Shown one piece after another: positions 50,895 through 59,453 of a stretch of 64,000 nucleotides of DNA. The notes beneath the pieces are model-generated. The model ran no database searches. It saw only the letters and a list, made by a program, of their open reading frames with translations, and was not told where the DNA came from. Where the stretch lies: the NCBI GenBank assembly GCA_964538505.1, contig CAZIDY010000016.1, positions 5,940 through 69,939 on the forward strand. Direction: 5' to 3'. This stretch comes from Zeimonas sp964538505 (lineage in GTDB: Bacteria; Pseudomonadota; Gammaproteobacteria; Burkholderiales; Burkholderiaceae_E). The position numbers were made by a program, and so were the translations under genes. The number at the start of each line of letters is the position of its first letter. Position 1 is the stretch's first letter.

Positions 50895-51725
50895 TCAAGA
50901 CGACGCGAGCCGGGTGTTCGGCACGTCAGTGATGAGCATGTGGCCCGGCGCATGCGTGATGCTGAACTCGGGCCGGACCGTATGGATGATCGATTGCGGA
51001 GTGACGCCGCACGCCCAGAATACCGGGATCTCGCCCTCGAGAATGAAAGGCGGGTCTCCGTAGTCGGGGCGCATCAGGTCGGCGATGCCGATCTGCGCCG
51101 GATCGCCGAGATGCACCGGTGCGCCGTGCACCGACGGAAAGCGCGAGGTGATCTGCACCGCGCGGATCGCGTCGGGCGCCTTCATCGGGCGCATCGACAC
51201 GACGAGCGGCCCGTGCAGGCGCGCAGTGGCAACCGTGGGTACCTTCGTGCGGTACATCGGCACGTTGGTGCCGCGCGCGATGTGGCGTACCTCGATGCCG
51301 TCGGCGACGAGCGCTTCCTCGAAGGAGAACGAGCAGCCGATCGCGAAGGCGACGAGGTCGTCGCGCCAGACCGCCTGCAGGTCGGTCGGCTCGTCGACGA
51401 GCTCGCCGTTTCGCCAGACGCGATAGCGGGGAACGTCGGTGCGTACGTCGAGATCGTCGCCGAGCCCCGGCAACGTGTATTCACCGGCTTCGCTCACCGC
51501 GAGCAGCGGACACGGCTTCGGATTGCGCTGGCAGAACAGCAGGAACTCTGCGGCGAGCGCTTCAGGCAGGATCATCAGGTTCGCCTGCACGAAGCCCGGC
51601 GCGAGACCGGCGGTGGGGGCGCGGTGCGCACCCCGGCGCACGGCGAGACGGCAGCGCAGCGACTCGGGCGCCGACTCGGGCAACACGGCAGGCCGGGTCG
51701 CATTCGTGGACGGAAGCTCGTTCAT
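50895..51725 (-). CDS. DUF1445 putative hydro-lyase (D-glutamate cyclase-like)
   Basis: This 276-residue protein of the YcsI/DUF1445 family begins after a short variable leader with PTAGLAPGFVQANLMILP, and has FAIGCSFSFEEALV, VRHIARGTNVPMYRT and VFWACGVTPQS. Family members include the C-terminal part of the vertebrate D-glutamate cyclase; bacterial members are usually called putative hydro-lyases. It heads the TRAP transporter operon, so its substrate is probably what the transporter imports. The direct reaction here is unproven. Confidence 0.85.
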   Translation of the reverse strand: MNELPSTNATRPAVLPESAPESLRCRLAVRRGAHRAPTAGLAPGFVQANLMILPEALAAEFLLFCQRNPKPCPLLAVSEAGEYTLPGLGDDLDVRTDVPRYRVWRNGELVDEPTDLQAVWRDDLVAFAIGCSFSFEEALVADGIEVRHIARGTNVPMYRTKVPTVATARLHGPLVVSMRPMKAPDAIRAVQITSRFPSVHGAPVHLGDPAQIGIADLMRPDYGDPPFILEGEIPVFWACGVTPQSIIHTVRPEFSITHAPGHMLITDVPNTRLASS

Positions 51726-51796
51726 CGAAAACGCCTTGTGCGCCCGTCCGGGGCATCGTTTCCGTCTTTTATCATGGCGTTTGCCGTTCCCCTCTT

Positions 51797-52600
51797 TTGG
51801 CCCGCTGTCGTGTACGGGCGGGGCTGTCGTTGCTCATCCTGCTATTGAAGCTCGCGCTCGCGCCGGCTTCGATCCTGCTCGCCACGCTCGCCGCACGCCG
51901 ATTCGGGCACGGCGTTGCCGGGCTGTTGTCGGGATTTCCGGTGATCGCCGGTCCGATCATTTTCGCGCTGATGTTCGAGCTCGCAGCCGTGGAGATCGAG
52001 GGCGTAGCGCGCGCGACGCTCGCGGCGTGTCCGGCCGCGATCGCGCACATCGTCACTTTTGCGTGGCTGTCGCGCAGGTTTTCCTGGGGTGCCTGCCTTG
52101 TCGGGGCCGCGGTCGCGTTCGTCGCCGTGGGTGCGGTCACGACCGCTGCGTGGATGCCGGGTGCCGTGCAGATCGCGCTGGCGATCGCCGGACCCTTCGT
52201 CGCGCTGCGCCTGATGCCGCGCGTGCACGCCGTCATGGGTGCGGTGCCGGTGCCGCGGCTGGAGATCGTGATGCGCCTCGTCGCGACCTTCGTTCTCGCG
52301 GCGGCCGTGCTGCTCAGCGCGCAGCACGTGCCGGCCGCCATCAGCGGGCTGCTGTTGGCGTGGCCGATCAGCGGCAGCATCCTGCCGAGTTTCACGTTGC
52401 CGGTGCACGGGCATGCCGCGACGGTGACGTTGCTGCGCGGCTTCGCGATCGGGCTGGTCGGTTTCGTGAGCTTTTTCGTTGCGCTGGTTGCGCTGCTGGT
52501 CGCGGGCGTACCGAAGTTCGTCGCGTTTGTCGTTGCGGCCGGGGTGTCGGCCGGTGCGGGGTGGTTGGTGCACCGGGCGCGTGCCGCGCTGGCGCGCTGA
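51797..52600 (+). CDS. Polytopic membrane protein of unknown function
   Basis: This hydrophobic protein of up to 267 residues has about eight predicted helices. I do not recognise the family. Segments such as LLSGFPVIAGPIIFALMFELA and ISGLLLAWPISGSILPSFTL contain repeated proline-glycine breaks like transporter-type proteins. The listed start is a TTG; a second TTG at 51830 (LLILLLKLALAPASIL) fits the first helix better and follows a GGGCGGGG stretch. The gene is divergent from the DUF1445 gene with about 70 bases between, and convergent with dnaE2. Confidence 0.65.
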   Translation: MARCRVRAGLSLLILLLKLALAPASILLATLAARRFGHGVAGLLSGFPVIAGPIIFALMFELAAVEIEGVARATLAACPAAIAHIVTFAWLSRRFSWGACLVGAAVAFVAVGAVTTAAWMPGAVQIALAIAGPFVALRLMPRVHAVMGAVPVPRLEIVMRLVATFVLAAAVLLSAQHVPAAISGLLLAWPISGSILPSFTLPVHGHAATVTLLRGFAIGLVGFVSFFVALVALLVAGVPKFVAFVVAAGVSAGAGWLVHRARAALAR

Positions 52601-52844
52601 TACGGGTGAACGGTAGCGTGCCGCAGGTTCACACGGCCTCGATGACGTGAACCGGATCGCACGGAAAGGGAGCACATTCGCGCACGGCAGAGCCAAGCTA
52701 CGTCGAAACGCTCGTAGAGCGTGCAATTCGGCAGCCCTTATCGAACGGGTCGGGCAAACCGCTCGCGAAACGAGCAGTTCTATCGCAGTGCGATGAAGCT
52801 TCTCGTCTTCAGGCGCGATCTGGCGCCGATCGTCTTCCCGATCG

Positions 52845-55800
52845 CTACCGAAAATCCCGGCTCGACACCTCCAGCTCCCCCAGCCACCGCGAGTGGTCGA
52901 CGACCCGCTGCGCGAGCAGGTGCCGCACCTCTCCGCCGGTTTCGGCATCGCGCTGCCAGCGGCCGTAGACGGTCATCAGTTTCGACGCGAGCACCGCGCT
53001 GCGAAAGCGCTCGAAGACGTCGGGCCAGACGATCACGTTGACAGTGCCGGTCTCGTCCTCGAGCGTGACGAAGATCGTCCCCGATGCCGTTTCAGGACGC
53101 TGTCGATGCGTGACGAGGCCGCTTGCCCGGGCGAGGCGTCCGTCGGGGAAGGTGCGCAATGCCTGCGCCGTCGCCACACGGTGCGTCGCGAGCCGATCGC
53201 GCAGCAATGCGAGCGGATGCCGGTGCATCGGAATGCCCAGCCCGCGATAGTCGGCGATGATCTCGCGCGCTTCCGGCAGCGCCGGCAGGCGCGTTGTCAG
53301 CTCGTCGAAGCGCGCGTCGGCGAGCAGCTTCGGCATCGGCCGGATCGCAGCGGCTTCCCAATGTGCTTGCGCGCGATGGCCGGCAAGCGCACACAGCGCG
53401 TCGGCCTGCGCGAGTGCGTTCAGCGCACGCGCATCGAGCTGCGCCTGCCGGGCGAGATCCTCGACGTCGTCGAATGCGAAGCGGGCGTCGGGGCGTTCGC
53501 TGCATCGTTTGAGACGCGCGGCAACGATGCGCTCGGCGGCGGCCTGCGGCAGGCCACGTATACGGTTCAGTCCGAGCCGTACTGCGGGTTGCGGGCGACG
53601 ATCGATCACGCTGCCGTCGGCGGGTGCGCGATACGTCTGCGGCACGCCGTCTGCGTCGACCCGCTCCTCGAGCGTGCTCTCGATCTCGCTTACCAGCACG
53701 TCGACGCTGCGCACTTCGATGCCGTGCTCGCGCGCGTCGCGCACCAGCTGCGCCGGCGCGTAGAAGCCCATCGGCTGGCTGTTCAGCAGCGCGGCGAGAA
53801 ACGCCGCCGGTTCGTGCCGCTTGATCCAGCTCGACACATAGACGAGCAGCGCGAAGCTCGCCGCGTGGCTCTCGGGGAAGCCGTATTCGCCGAAGCCCTG
53901 GATCTGCCGGAAGATCGCCTCGGCGAAGTCGCGTCCGTAGCCGCGCGCCATCATGCCGTCGACGACACGCTGCTCGAAGGGCTCCAGCCCGCCGCGGCGG
54001 CGCCACGCCGCCATTGCGCGACGCAGCGCGTCGGCCTCGCCGCCGGAGAAGCCGGCGGCGAGCATCGCGATCTGCATCACCTGTTCCTGGAAGATCGGCA
54101 CGCCGAGCGTGCGCTCGAGCGCGGGCCGGATCTCGTCGCGCGGATAGACGACGGGCTCGAGCCCCTGCCGACGGCGCAGGTACGGATGCACCATGCCGCC
54201 CTGGATCGGCCCGGGGCGCACGATGGCGACCTCGACGACGAGATCGTAGAAGCAGCGCGGCTTCAGTCGCGGCAGCATGCTCATCTGTGCGCGCGATTCG
54301 ATCTGGAACACGCCGACGGTGTCGGCGCGCGAGATCATCTCGTAGGTGTCCGGGTCCTCGGCGGGAATGTCCTGGATGCGGAACGTGCAGCCGCGCCGTT
54401 GTCCGATGAAGTCGAGCGCGCGCCGGATCGCGCTCAGCATGCCGAGCGCGAGCACGTCGACCTTCAGCAGCCCGAGCGCATCGAGATCGTCCTTGTCCCA
54501 CTCGATGACGCTGCGATCGGCCATCGCCGCGTTCTCCACCGGAACCAGGCGCGTGAGCGCATCGCGTGCGATGACGAAGCCGCCGGTGTGCTGCGACAGA
54601 TGGCGCGGAAAACCGCGCAGCGTAGAGGCGAGCTCGAGCCATTGGCGCGCGACGCGCGATCCGGGGTCGAAGCCCGCTTCGCGCAGCCGCGTCGGCTGTA
54701 CGCCGGCGTCCCACCATGCGTGCCCGCGCGCGAGCTGCTCGATGCGCTGCGCATCGATGCCGAGCGCGCGCCCGACGTCGCGCAGTGCCGAACGCGATCG
54801 GTAGCAGATCACGGTGGCGGTGAGCGCCGCGCGATGACGGCCGTATTTCGCGTAGAGGTACTGGATGACCTCTTCGCGGCGCTGATGCTCGAAGTCGACG
54901 TCGATGTCGGGCGGCTCGTTGCGCTCGCGGCTGATGAAGCGCTCGAACAGCACGCTCGCGCGCGCCGGGTCGACCTCGGTGATGCCCAGGCAATAGCAGA
55001 CCGCCGAGTTCGCCGCCGATCCGCGGCCCTGGCACAGGATGTCGCGGCTGCGCGCGAAGCGAACGATGTCGGCGACGGTGAGGAAATAGGGCTCGTACTT
55101 CAGTTCGGCGATCAGCGCGAGCTCGCGTTCGACCTGCTCGATCACCTTCGCCGGCGTGCCATCGGGGTAGCGCGCCGGAAGGCCCTCGAAGGCGAGCGTG
55201 CGCAGCCAGCTCGCCGGCGTGTGCTGCGGCGGGACGATCTCCTCGGGATACTCGTAGCGCAGCTCGTCGAGCGAGAAGCGGCAGTGCCCGGCGATCTCGA
55301 GCGTCTCGTCGAGCAGTTCGCGCGGATACAGCCGGGCAAGACGCAGGCGGCTGCGCAGATGCTGCTCGGCGTTGGATGCGAGCGCATAGCCGAGCGACTT
55401 CAGCGGCGTGCGCAGCCGGATCGCGGTGAGCGTGTCCTGCAGCGCCTTGCGCGAACGGACGTGGCACAGCACGTCGCCGACCGCCACGCGCGGCAGGCCG
55501 ACATGCCCGGCGATGCGCCGCGTCGCCTCGAGCAGCGCCGCATCGTGGCCGCGCACGAGCAGCGAAATGCCGAGCCAGCAGCGCCCGTCGAAACGCTCGC
55601 GCAGGAAGCGCGCCTGCTGCAGCAGGCGTTCCGCGGCGGGCTGCGCGCCGGGTTCGTCGACGGCGACGATGGGCGAGGGCACCAGCAGCGCGAGGCAGTC
55701 GTCCACGCCTTCGGCGAGATCGTCGGCGAGCAGCCGGTAGCAGCCCTTGCCAGCGCGCATGCGCGCGCGCGTGATCAGCTCCGATAGGTTGCCGTAGCCG

Positions 55801-56066
55801 TTGCGCGTGGTCGCAAGCAGCACGAGGCGCGCGTCGTCGTCGAAGGCGTCGCGCAACGAGAACTGCGCGCCGACGACGAGCGGCAGGCCGGTGTCGCGCG
55901 CACGCAGATGCGCGCGCGCGACACCGGCGAGCGAGCATTCGTCGGTGATCGCGAGCGCCGAATAGCCGAGCGCCTGCGCGCGCTCGACGAGCTCTTCGGG
56001 GTGCGAGGCGCCGCGCAGGAACGAGAAGTTCGAGGCGCAGTGCAGTTCGGCGTAGGAGGGGAGCAC
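52845..56066 (-). CDS. dnaE2: Error-prone DNA polymerase DnaE2
   Basis: This 1073-residue family C polymerase is of the DnaE2/ImuC type, which performs mutagenic lesion bypass with ImuB. The PHP domain starts YAELHCASNFSFLRGASHPEEL; the catalytic aspartates are in NEPPDIDVDFEH and the later KDDLDALGLLKVDVLALGM region; an OB fold near the C-terminus (GTIFVTLEDETGTVNVIVW) is present. The start is a GTG, 18 bases after a perfect LexA box. In most bacteria imuA and imuB lie directly upstream; here that space holds a toxin remnant and the PhyH gene, so dnaE2 is alone in this window. Confidence 0.95.
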   Translation of the reverse strand: MLPSYAELHCASNFSFLRGASHPEELVERAQALGYSALAITDECSLAGVARAHLRARDTGLPLVVGAQFSLRDAFDDDARLVLLATTRNGYGNLSELITRARMRAGKGCYRLLADDLAEGVDDCLALLVPSPIVAVDEPGAQPAAERLLQQARFLRERFDGRCWLGISLLVRGHDAALLEATRRIAGHVGLPRVAVGDVLCHVRSRKALQDTLTAIRLRTPLKSLGYALASNAEQHLRSRLRLARLYPRELLDETLEIAGHCRFSLDELRYEYPEEIVPPQHTPASWLRTLAFEGLPARYPDGTPAKVIEQVERELALIAELKYEPYFLTVADIVRFARSRDILCQGRGSAANSAVCYCLGITEVDPARASVLFERFISRERNEPPDIDVDFEHQRREEVIQYLYAKYGRHRAALTATVICYRSRSALRDVGRALGIDAQRIEQLARGHAWWDAGVQPTRLREAGFDPGSRVARQWLELASTLRGFPRHLSQHTGGFVIARDALTRLVPVENAAMADRSVIEWDKDDLDALGLLKVDVLALGMLSAIRRALDFIGQRRGCTFRIQDIPAEDPDTYEMISRADTVGVFQIESRAQMSMLPRLKPRCFYDLVVEVAIVRPGPIQGGMVHPYLRRRQGLEPVVYPRDEIRPALERTLGVPIFQEQVMQIAMLAAGFSGGEADALRRAMAAWRRRGGLEPFEQRVVDGMMARGYGRDFAEAIFRQIQGFGEYGFPESHAASFALLVYVSSWIKRHEPAAFLAALLNSQPMGFYAPAQLVRDAREHGIEVRSVDVLVSEIESTLEERVDADGVPQTYRAPADGSVIDRRPQPAVRLGLNRIRGLPQAAAERIVAARLKRCSERPDARFAFDDVEDLARQAQLDARALNALAQADALCALAGHRAQAHWEAAAIRPMPKLLADARFDELTTRLPALPEAREIIADYRGLGIPMHRHPLALLRDRLATHRVATAQALRTFPDGRLARASGLVTHRQRPETASGTIFVTLEDETGTVNVIVWPDVFERFRSAVLASKLMTVYGRWQRDAETGGEVRHLLAQRVVDHSRWLGELEVSSRDFR

Positions 56067-56084
56067 GGTGCTACTGCGCGGTTC

Positions 56085-56104
56085 TACTGTATATCAATAC
56101 AGTA
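56085..56104 (-). promoter_or_regulatory. LexA (SOS) box of dnaE2
   Basis: TACTGT-N8-ACAGTA, a full match to the gammaproteobacterial/betaproteobacterial LexA consensus CTGT-N8-ACAG, lies 18 bases before the dnaE2 GTG. On the coding strand TATACA within it can serve as the -10, so LexA would block polymerase binding directly. Confidence 0.85.
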
Positions 56105-56163
56105 TCAGAATGACCACCGCCTCGCCGGGATCTTTCGACGGGGAATCGGGCGCCGGGGCCGAA

Positions 56164-56334
56164 CTACGCTTGCGCGCGCACCCAGTTCTCCAGGCGCAAT
56201 CCGGACACGCGCTGGAACTCCCGCACATTGTTCGTTACCAGCACGAGGCCCGCGGCTTGTGCGTGCCCGGCGATCATCACATCGTACGGGCCGATCGGTT
56301 TGCCGGCCGCAGCGAGCTCGGCGCGGATCGACGC
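56164..56334 (-). pseudogene. C-terminal remnant of a VapC PIN-domain toxin
   Basis: Fifty-six codons encode the last part of a PIN toxin: IRAELAAAGKPIGPYDVMI, then LVLVTNNVREFQRVSGLRLENW. The TNN motif and the acidic position in GPYD are present, but the N-terminal half with the first catalytic aspartate is missing. Sequence upstream in the same frame is arginine- and serine-rich shadow of the PhyH gene. It is closely related to the complete VapC at 25502–25900. No antitoxin remnant is visible. It occupies the place where imuB would be expected before dnaE2. Confidence 0.75.
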
Positions 56335-56434
56335 GTCGAGACGCGGCCCCGGCGCTGCTCCCGGAGCGCTACCCGGAAATGCCGGACGCCGCCTTCGCCG
56401 CGCCGATCTCGCCGATCGGGCATCGCTGCTCGGG

Positions 56435-57277
56435 CTACTGCGTAGAGGCCCTGCCGACGCCGAAAACGAGCGGGAACTCCGGCGCATCGAGCGGCTCGCC
56501 AGGCCGCAGCTTCAGCCCGGGGAAGGGCGGCGAGGTCTGCCCGCCGCGATCGGCGAACACCGCGTCGTCTCCTACCCAGCGCGACGAGAACACGCGCCGC
56601 GGCCGATGCGAAGTGTTCGCCGGCGCGCCGTGCAGCGTGCGAAAGGTGAAGGCGATCGCGTCGCCCGGTTCCATCTCGGCGGCGACGATGTCGAGTTCGG
56701 CGCGTTGCGCATCGATGTCGGGCAGCGGCTCGTACGCATCCTGCGCATACAGCGGCGAGTTGTCGAAGCGCGTCGGGCGGAACTGCCGGCCCCAGCGGTG
56801 CGAGCCGGCGACGCACTCCATGACCACGTCGCGCGAGACCGGGTCGAGCGGCGTCCAGAAGCTCACGTTCTGCTCGCCGTCGACGCAGTAGTACGGCTGG
56901 TCCTGGTGCCAGGGCGTTACGGTGCTCGTGCCCGGCTGCTTCACGAGCACGTGATCGTGGAAGAAGCGCACGCGCTGCGAACGCATCAGCCGGGCGGCGA
57001 TCGCCGCTGCCGGCGATTCGTGCACGAAGCGGCGAAACTCGGGGATGCGCTGCCAGTTGCAGAAGTCCTGGAAGAACGGCGCCGATCGGTCGGCCGGGCG
57101 ATAGGTGCGTTCGAAGGGGCCGGGCTCGGCGACGTTGCGTTCGACACCGTCGCGCAGCAGCTCGATCCAGTTGCGGAAAACCCCGCGCAGCACGATCACG
57201 CCGTCCGCCTGGAAAGCCTGCACCTGCTCGTCGCTGACCGGCACGTCGACGATCGGCTTCGTTCGTGCTGTGTTCAT
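56435..57277 (-). CDS. Phytanoyl-CoA dioxygenase (PhyH) family protein
   Basis: This 280-residue Fe(II)/2-oxoglutarate oxygenase has the metal-binding HxD in TPWHQDQPYY and the distal histidine in FRTLHGAPANTS, with the following arginine in RVFSSRW as the 2-oxoglutarate contact. It starts MNTARTKPIVDVPVSDEQV and overlaps the IclR stop by four bases, so both are in one transcript. PhyH-family enzymes hydroxylate many small molecules; the substrate here may relate to the imidazole-type pathway encoded divergently, but that is inference from position. Confidence 0.87.
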   Translation of the reverse strand: MNTARTKPIVDVPVSDEQVQAFQADGVIVLRGVFRNWIELLRDGVERNVAEPGPFERTYRPADRSAPFFQDFCNWQRIPEFRRFVHESPAAAIAARLMRSQRVRFFHDHVLVKQPGTSTVTPWHQDQPYYCVDGEQNVSFWTPLDPVSRDVVMECVAGSHRWGRQFRPTRFDNSPLYAQDAYEPLPDIDAQRAELDIVAAEMEPGDAIAFTFRTLHGAPANTSHRPRRVFSSRWVGDDAVFADRGGQTSPPFPGLKLRPGEPLDAPEFPLVFGVGRASTQ

Positions 57278-58107
57278 CTCGCGTTCTCCGGTGTGGCGAT
57301 CGCCTGTCCAGCGGCTACGGGGACCGAAACGGGCACGGGTGCGCCGAGCTGCACCGAGGCGCGTCGTGCGGCGTCGACGACCAGCGTTCCGAACCGGGCG
57401 AGATCCTCGTCGGAGATGCGAAACGAAGGCCCGGTGATGCTGAGCGCGGCGACGATCCGGCCACCCGCGTTGCGTACCGGCGCCGCCACCGCGGTGACAT
57501 CGCGCTCGAGCGTGTCGCGCATTGCGACGTAGCCGGCGGGCTCGACGCGGTCGAGCAGCGCCGCGCCCGCGGCCGTGCGGTTCAACGGAAGCGTTCGGCC
57601 CACCCAGGTCGAATGGTGGATCGATTTCGGGCTGATCACCTGGCGCAGGTAGATCGCGTGCTGCGCGTCGACGGGAATCGTCAGGTTGGCCGTTTCGCCG
57701 CTGGCCTCGGACAGGCTTTGCAGGAACGGCTCCGACAGCTCGTACAGCGACGAGCCGCGCAGCGCCGACAGGCCCAGCTGCATCAGTCGGCCGCCGCTGC
57801 GGTAGCGAGCTTCCGCGTCGCGCTGGACGAAGCCCGTGTGCTCGAGGCTCGCGACCAGTCGCGCTGCGGTGCTCACCGGCAGCTGGCTGCCGCGCGCGAG
57901 CTCGGACAGCGTGACGCCCTCCGGGCTCGTGGCAACCAGCGCAAGCAGATCGAAGGCGCGCTGCACGGCGCGTACGGGCAGGCGCTCGCCGATCTCGCCC
58001 ACCTCCACGCGGGTGTTACGGCTTTCGCCGGCGCCAACCCGGCTGCGTCGCGTCGCCGAGCTCGAGGCCGCGTCGCCGGAGTGTTTTTTCACTTGCACTT
58101 TTGCCAT
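57274..58107 (-). CDS. IclR-family transcriptional regulator
   Basis: The 277-residue regulator has a winged helix (VQRAFDLLALVATSPEGVTL, then SELARGSQLPVSTAARLVAS) and a C-terminal effector domain with HSTWVGRTLPLNRTAAGAALL and GGRIVAALSITGPSFR. The ATG at MAKVQVKK was chosen; 14 further codons upstream overlap the hutI start. It is divergent from hutI with only 23 bases between start codons, so it very likely controls both hutI–transporter–hutU and its own operon with PhyH. Confidence 0.88.
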   Translation of the reverse strand: MAKVQVKKHSGDAASSSATRRSRVGAGESRNTRVEVGEIGERLPVRAVQRAFDLLALVATSPEGVTLSELARGSQLPVSTAARLVASLEHTGFVQRDAEARYRSGGRLMQLGLSALRGSSLYELSEPFLQSLSEASGETANLTIPVDAQHAIYLRQVISPKSIHHSTWVGRTLPLNRTAAGAALLDRVEPAGYVAMRDTLERDVTAVAAPVRNAGGRIVAALSITGPSFRISDEDLARFGTLVVDAARRASVQLGAPVPVSVPVAAGQAIATPENAR

Positions 58108-58138
58108 CAGGCGGATTATCGTACCGCACGATGGCAAA
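58100..58138. promoter_or_regulatory. Inverted repeat spanning the divergent IclR and hutI start codons
   Basis: TTTGCCATC (58100–58108) and GATGGCAAA (58130–58138) are perfect nine-base arms that include both ATG codons (both proteins start MAK). The 21 bases between hold GCGG and CCGC ends. The two transcripts must start inside each other's genes or be nearly leaderless. It may be an IclR site or follow from the shared MAK start. Confidence 0.35.
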
Positions 58139-59453
58139 GCGCAATGCAAATCTGCTGATCGTCCACGCGGCGGAGCTCCTGACCTGCGCCGGCCCGCAGG
58201 AAGGCATCCGCGGCGCGGCGCTGGACCGGCTCGAGCTCGTGGCCGACGGGGCGCTCGCGATCATCGACGGCCGCATCGACGCGGTCGGCAGCACCGAGGC
58301 GATCCTCGCGCAGTACCAGGCGCCGGAGGTCATCGACGCCACCGGCCGCCTGGTTTCTCCGGCCTTCGTCGATCCGCACTCACACCTGCTGCATGGCGGC
58401 TCGCGACACGAGGAATACGACGCGAAGGTGACGCAGCGCGCCGACGTGCGCCTGGACGGCGGCATCCGCTACACGGTGCGCAAGACGCGCGAAGCCTCCG
58501 ACGAGGCGCTCGTCGCGCGTGCGCACGCCGACCTCGACGCGATGCTGCTGCACGGAACGACGACGCTCGAGGCGAAGACCGGCTACGGACTCGATCGCGG
58601 GCACGAGTTGCGCCTGCTGCAGCTGACGGCCGGCCTGCGCCACGCGGTCGACGTCGTGCCGACCTACCTCGCGCTGCACGTGCTGCCCGACGGCTACGAG
58701 ACGCGACGGGCCGACTACATCGCCGAAGTGCTCGCCGCGCTGCCGGACGCCGCAGGCCTGGCGAAGTACTGCGACGTCTCCTGCGACCCGCTCTTCTTCG
58801 ATTTCGACGAGTGCGTCGAGGTCGGCGAAGCGGCGCGTGCGCTCGGCATGCGCATTCGCGTGCACGCCGACCAGAACGGCGACGGGCGCGGAGCGCTGCT
58901 CGCCGCCACGCTGCGCGCTTCCGCCGCCGACCATCTCGACTACGCGAGCGACGAGGGGCTGCGCGCGATGGCTGCCGCCGGCACCGTCGCCACGCTGCTG
59001 CCCGGCGTCACGCTGCACATGTGCGAGATGACGCCGCGCTTCGAAGGCACGCAGCTCGGTGCGGCCGAGAAGCCGTTCATGCCGCTGCAGGCGCGGCGTG
59101 CGATCGACTCGGGCGCGACGGTGGCGCTGTCCACCGACTACAACCCGGGCAGCTGCCCGGCGCCGTCGATGCAGATGGTGATGCAGCTCGCTGCGCGGCT
59201 GTACCGGCTCGGCTATGCGCAGATCTGGAACATGTGCACGCTGAATGCCGCGCGTGCACTCGATCTGTCGCACGACCGCGGCAGCCTCGAGGTCGGCAAG
59301 CGCGCCGACGTGCTGATCTGGTCGGTTCCTGCGCACGGTCTCGTCATCAATCGCTTCGGTGTCAATCAGGTCGATACCGTGCTCGCCCAGGGACGCGTCG
59401 TCGTGCGCGATGGTCGTCTCCTGTCCTCTTCCCCTGCCGGAGAATCCCGATGA
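58131..59453 (+). CDS. hutI: Imidazolonepropionase or close amidohydrolase relative
   Basis: This 440-residue metal-dependent amidohydrolase has metal ligands His83 and His85 in VDPHSHLLHGG, the HutI segments GGIRYTVRKTR and LEAKTGYGLDRGHELR, HADQ for the next histidine, and the aspartate in LSTDYNPGSCP. It is longer than standard HutI (about 405 residues). It lacks the usual glycine/alanine run after HADQ, reading NGDGRGALLA, and it has an altered stretch around TLHMCEMTPRFEGTQL. With hutU downstream, histidine degradation is likely, but a modified imidazole substrate is possible. Its stop overlaps the binding-protein ATG. Confidence 0.82.
   Translation: MAKRNANLLIVHAAELLTCAGPQEGIRGAALDRLELVADGALAIIDGRIDAVGSTEAILAQYQAPEVIDATGRLVSPAFVDPHSHLLHGGSRHEEYDAKVTQRADVRLDGGIRYTVRKTREASDEALVARAHADLDAMLLHGTTTLEAKTGYGLDRGHELRLLQLTAGLRHAVDVVPTYLALHVLPDGYETRRADYIAEVLAALPDAAGLAKYCDVSCDPLFFDFDECVEVGEAARALGMRIRVHADQNGDGRGALLAATLRASAADHLDYASDEGLRAMAAAGTVATLLPGVTLHMCEMTPRFEGTQLGAAEKPFMPLQARRAIDSGATVALSTDYNPGSCPAPSMQMVMQLAARLYRLGYAQIWNMCTLNAARALDLSHDRGSLEVGKRADVLIWSVPAHGLVINRFGVNQVDTVLAQGRVVVRDGRLLSSSPAGESR

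Noticed and set aside
52742..52775. Small hairpin GCTCG-CGAAA-CGAGC in the gap before the end of dnaE2
   Set aside because: The five-base stem is too short in GC-rich DNA to call a terminator; the 245-base gap shows nothing else recognisable.
56164..56487. A 107-residue protein containing the vapC end
   Set aside because: Only the last 56 codons resemble VapC; the start is low-complexity shadow of the PhyH gene, so it is called a remnant.
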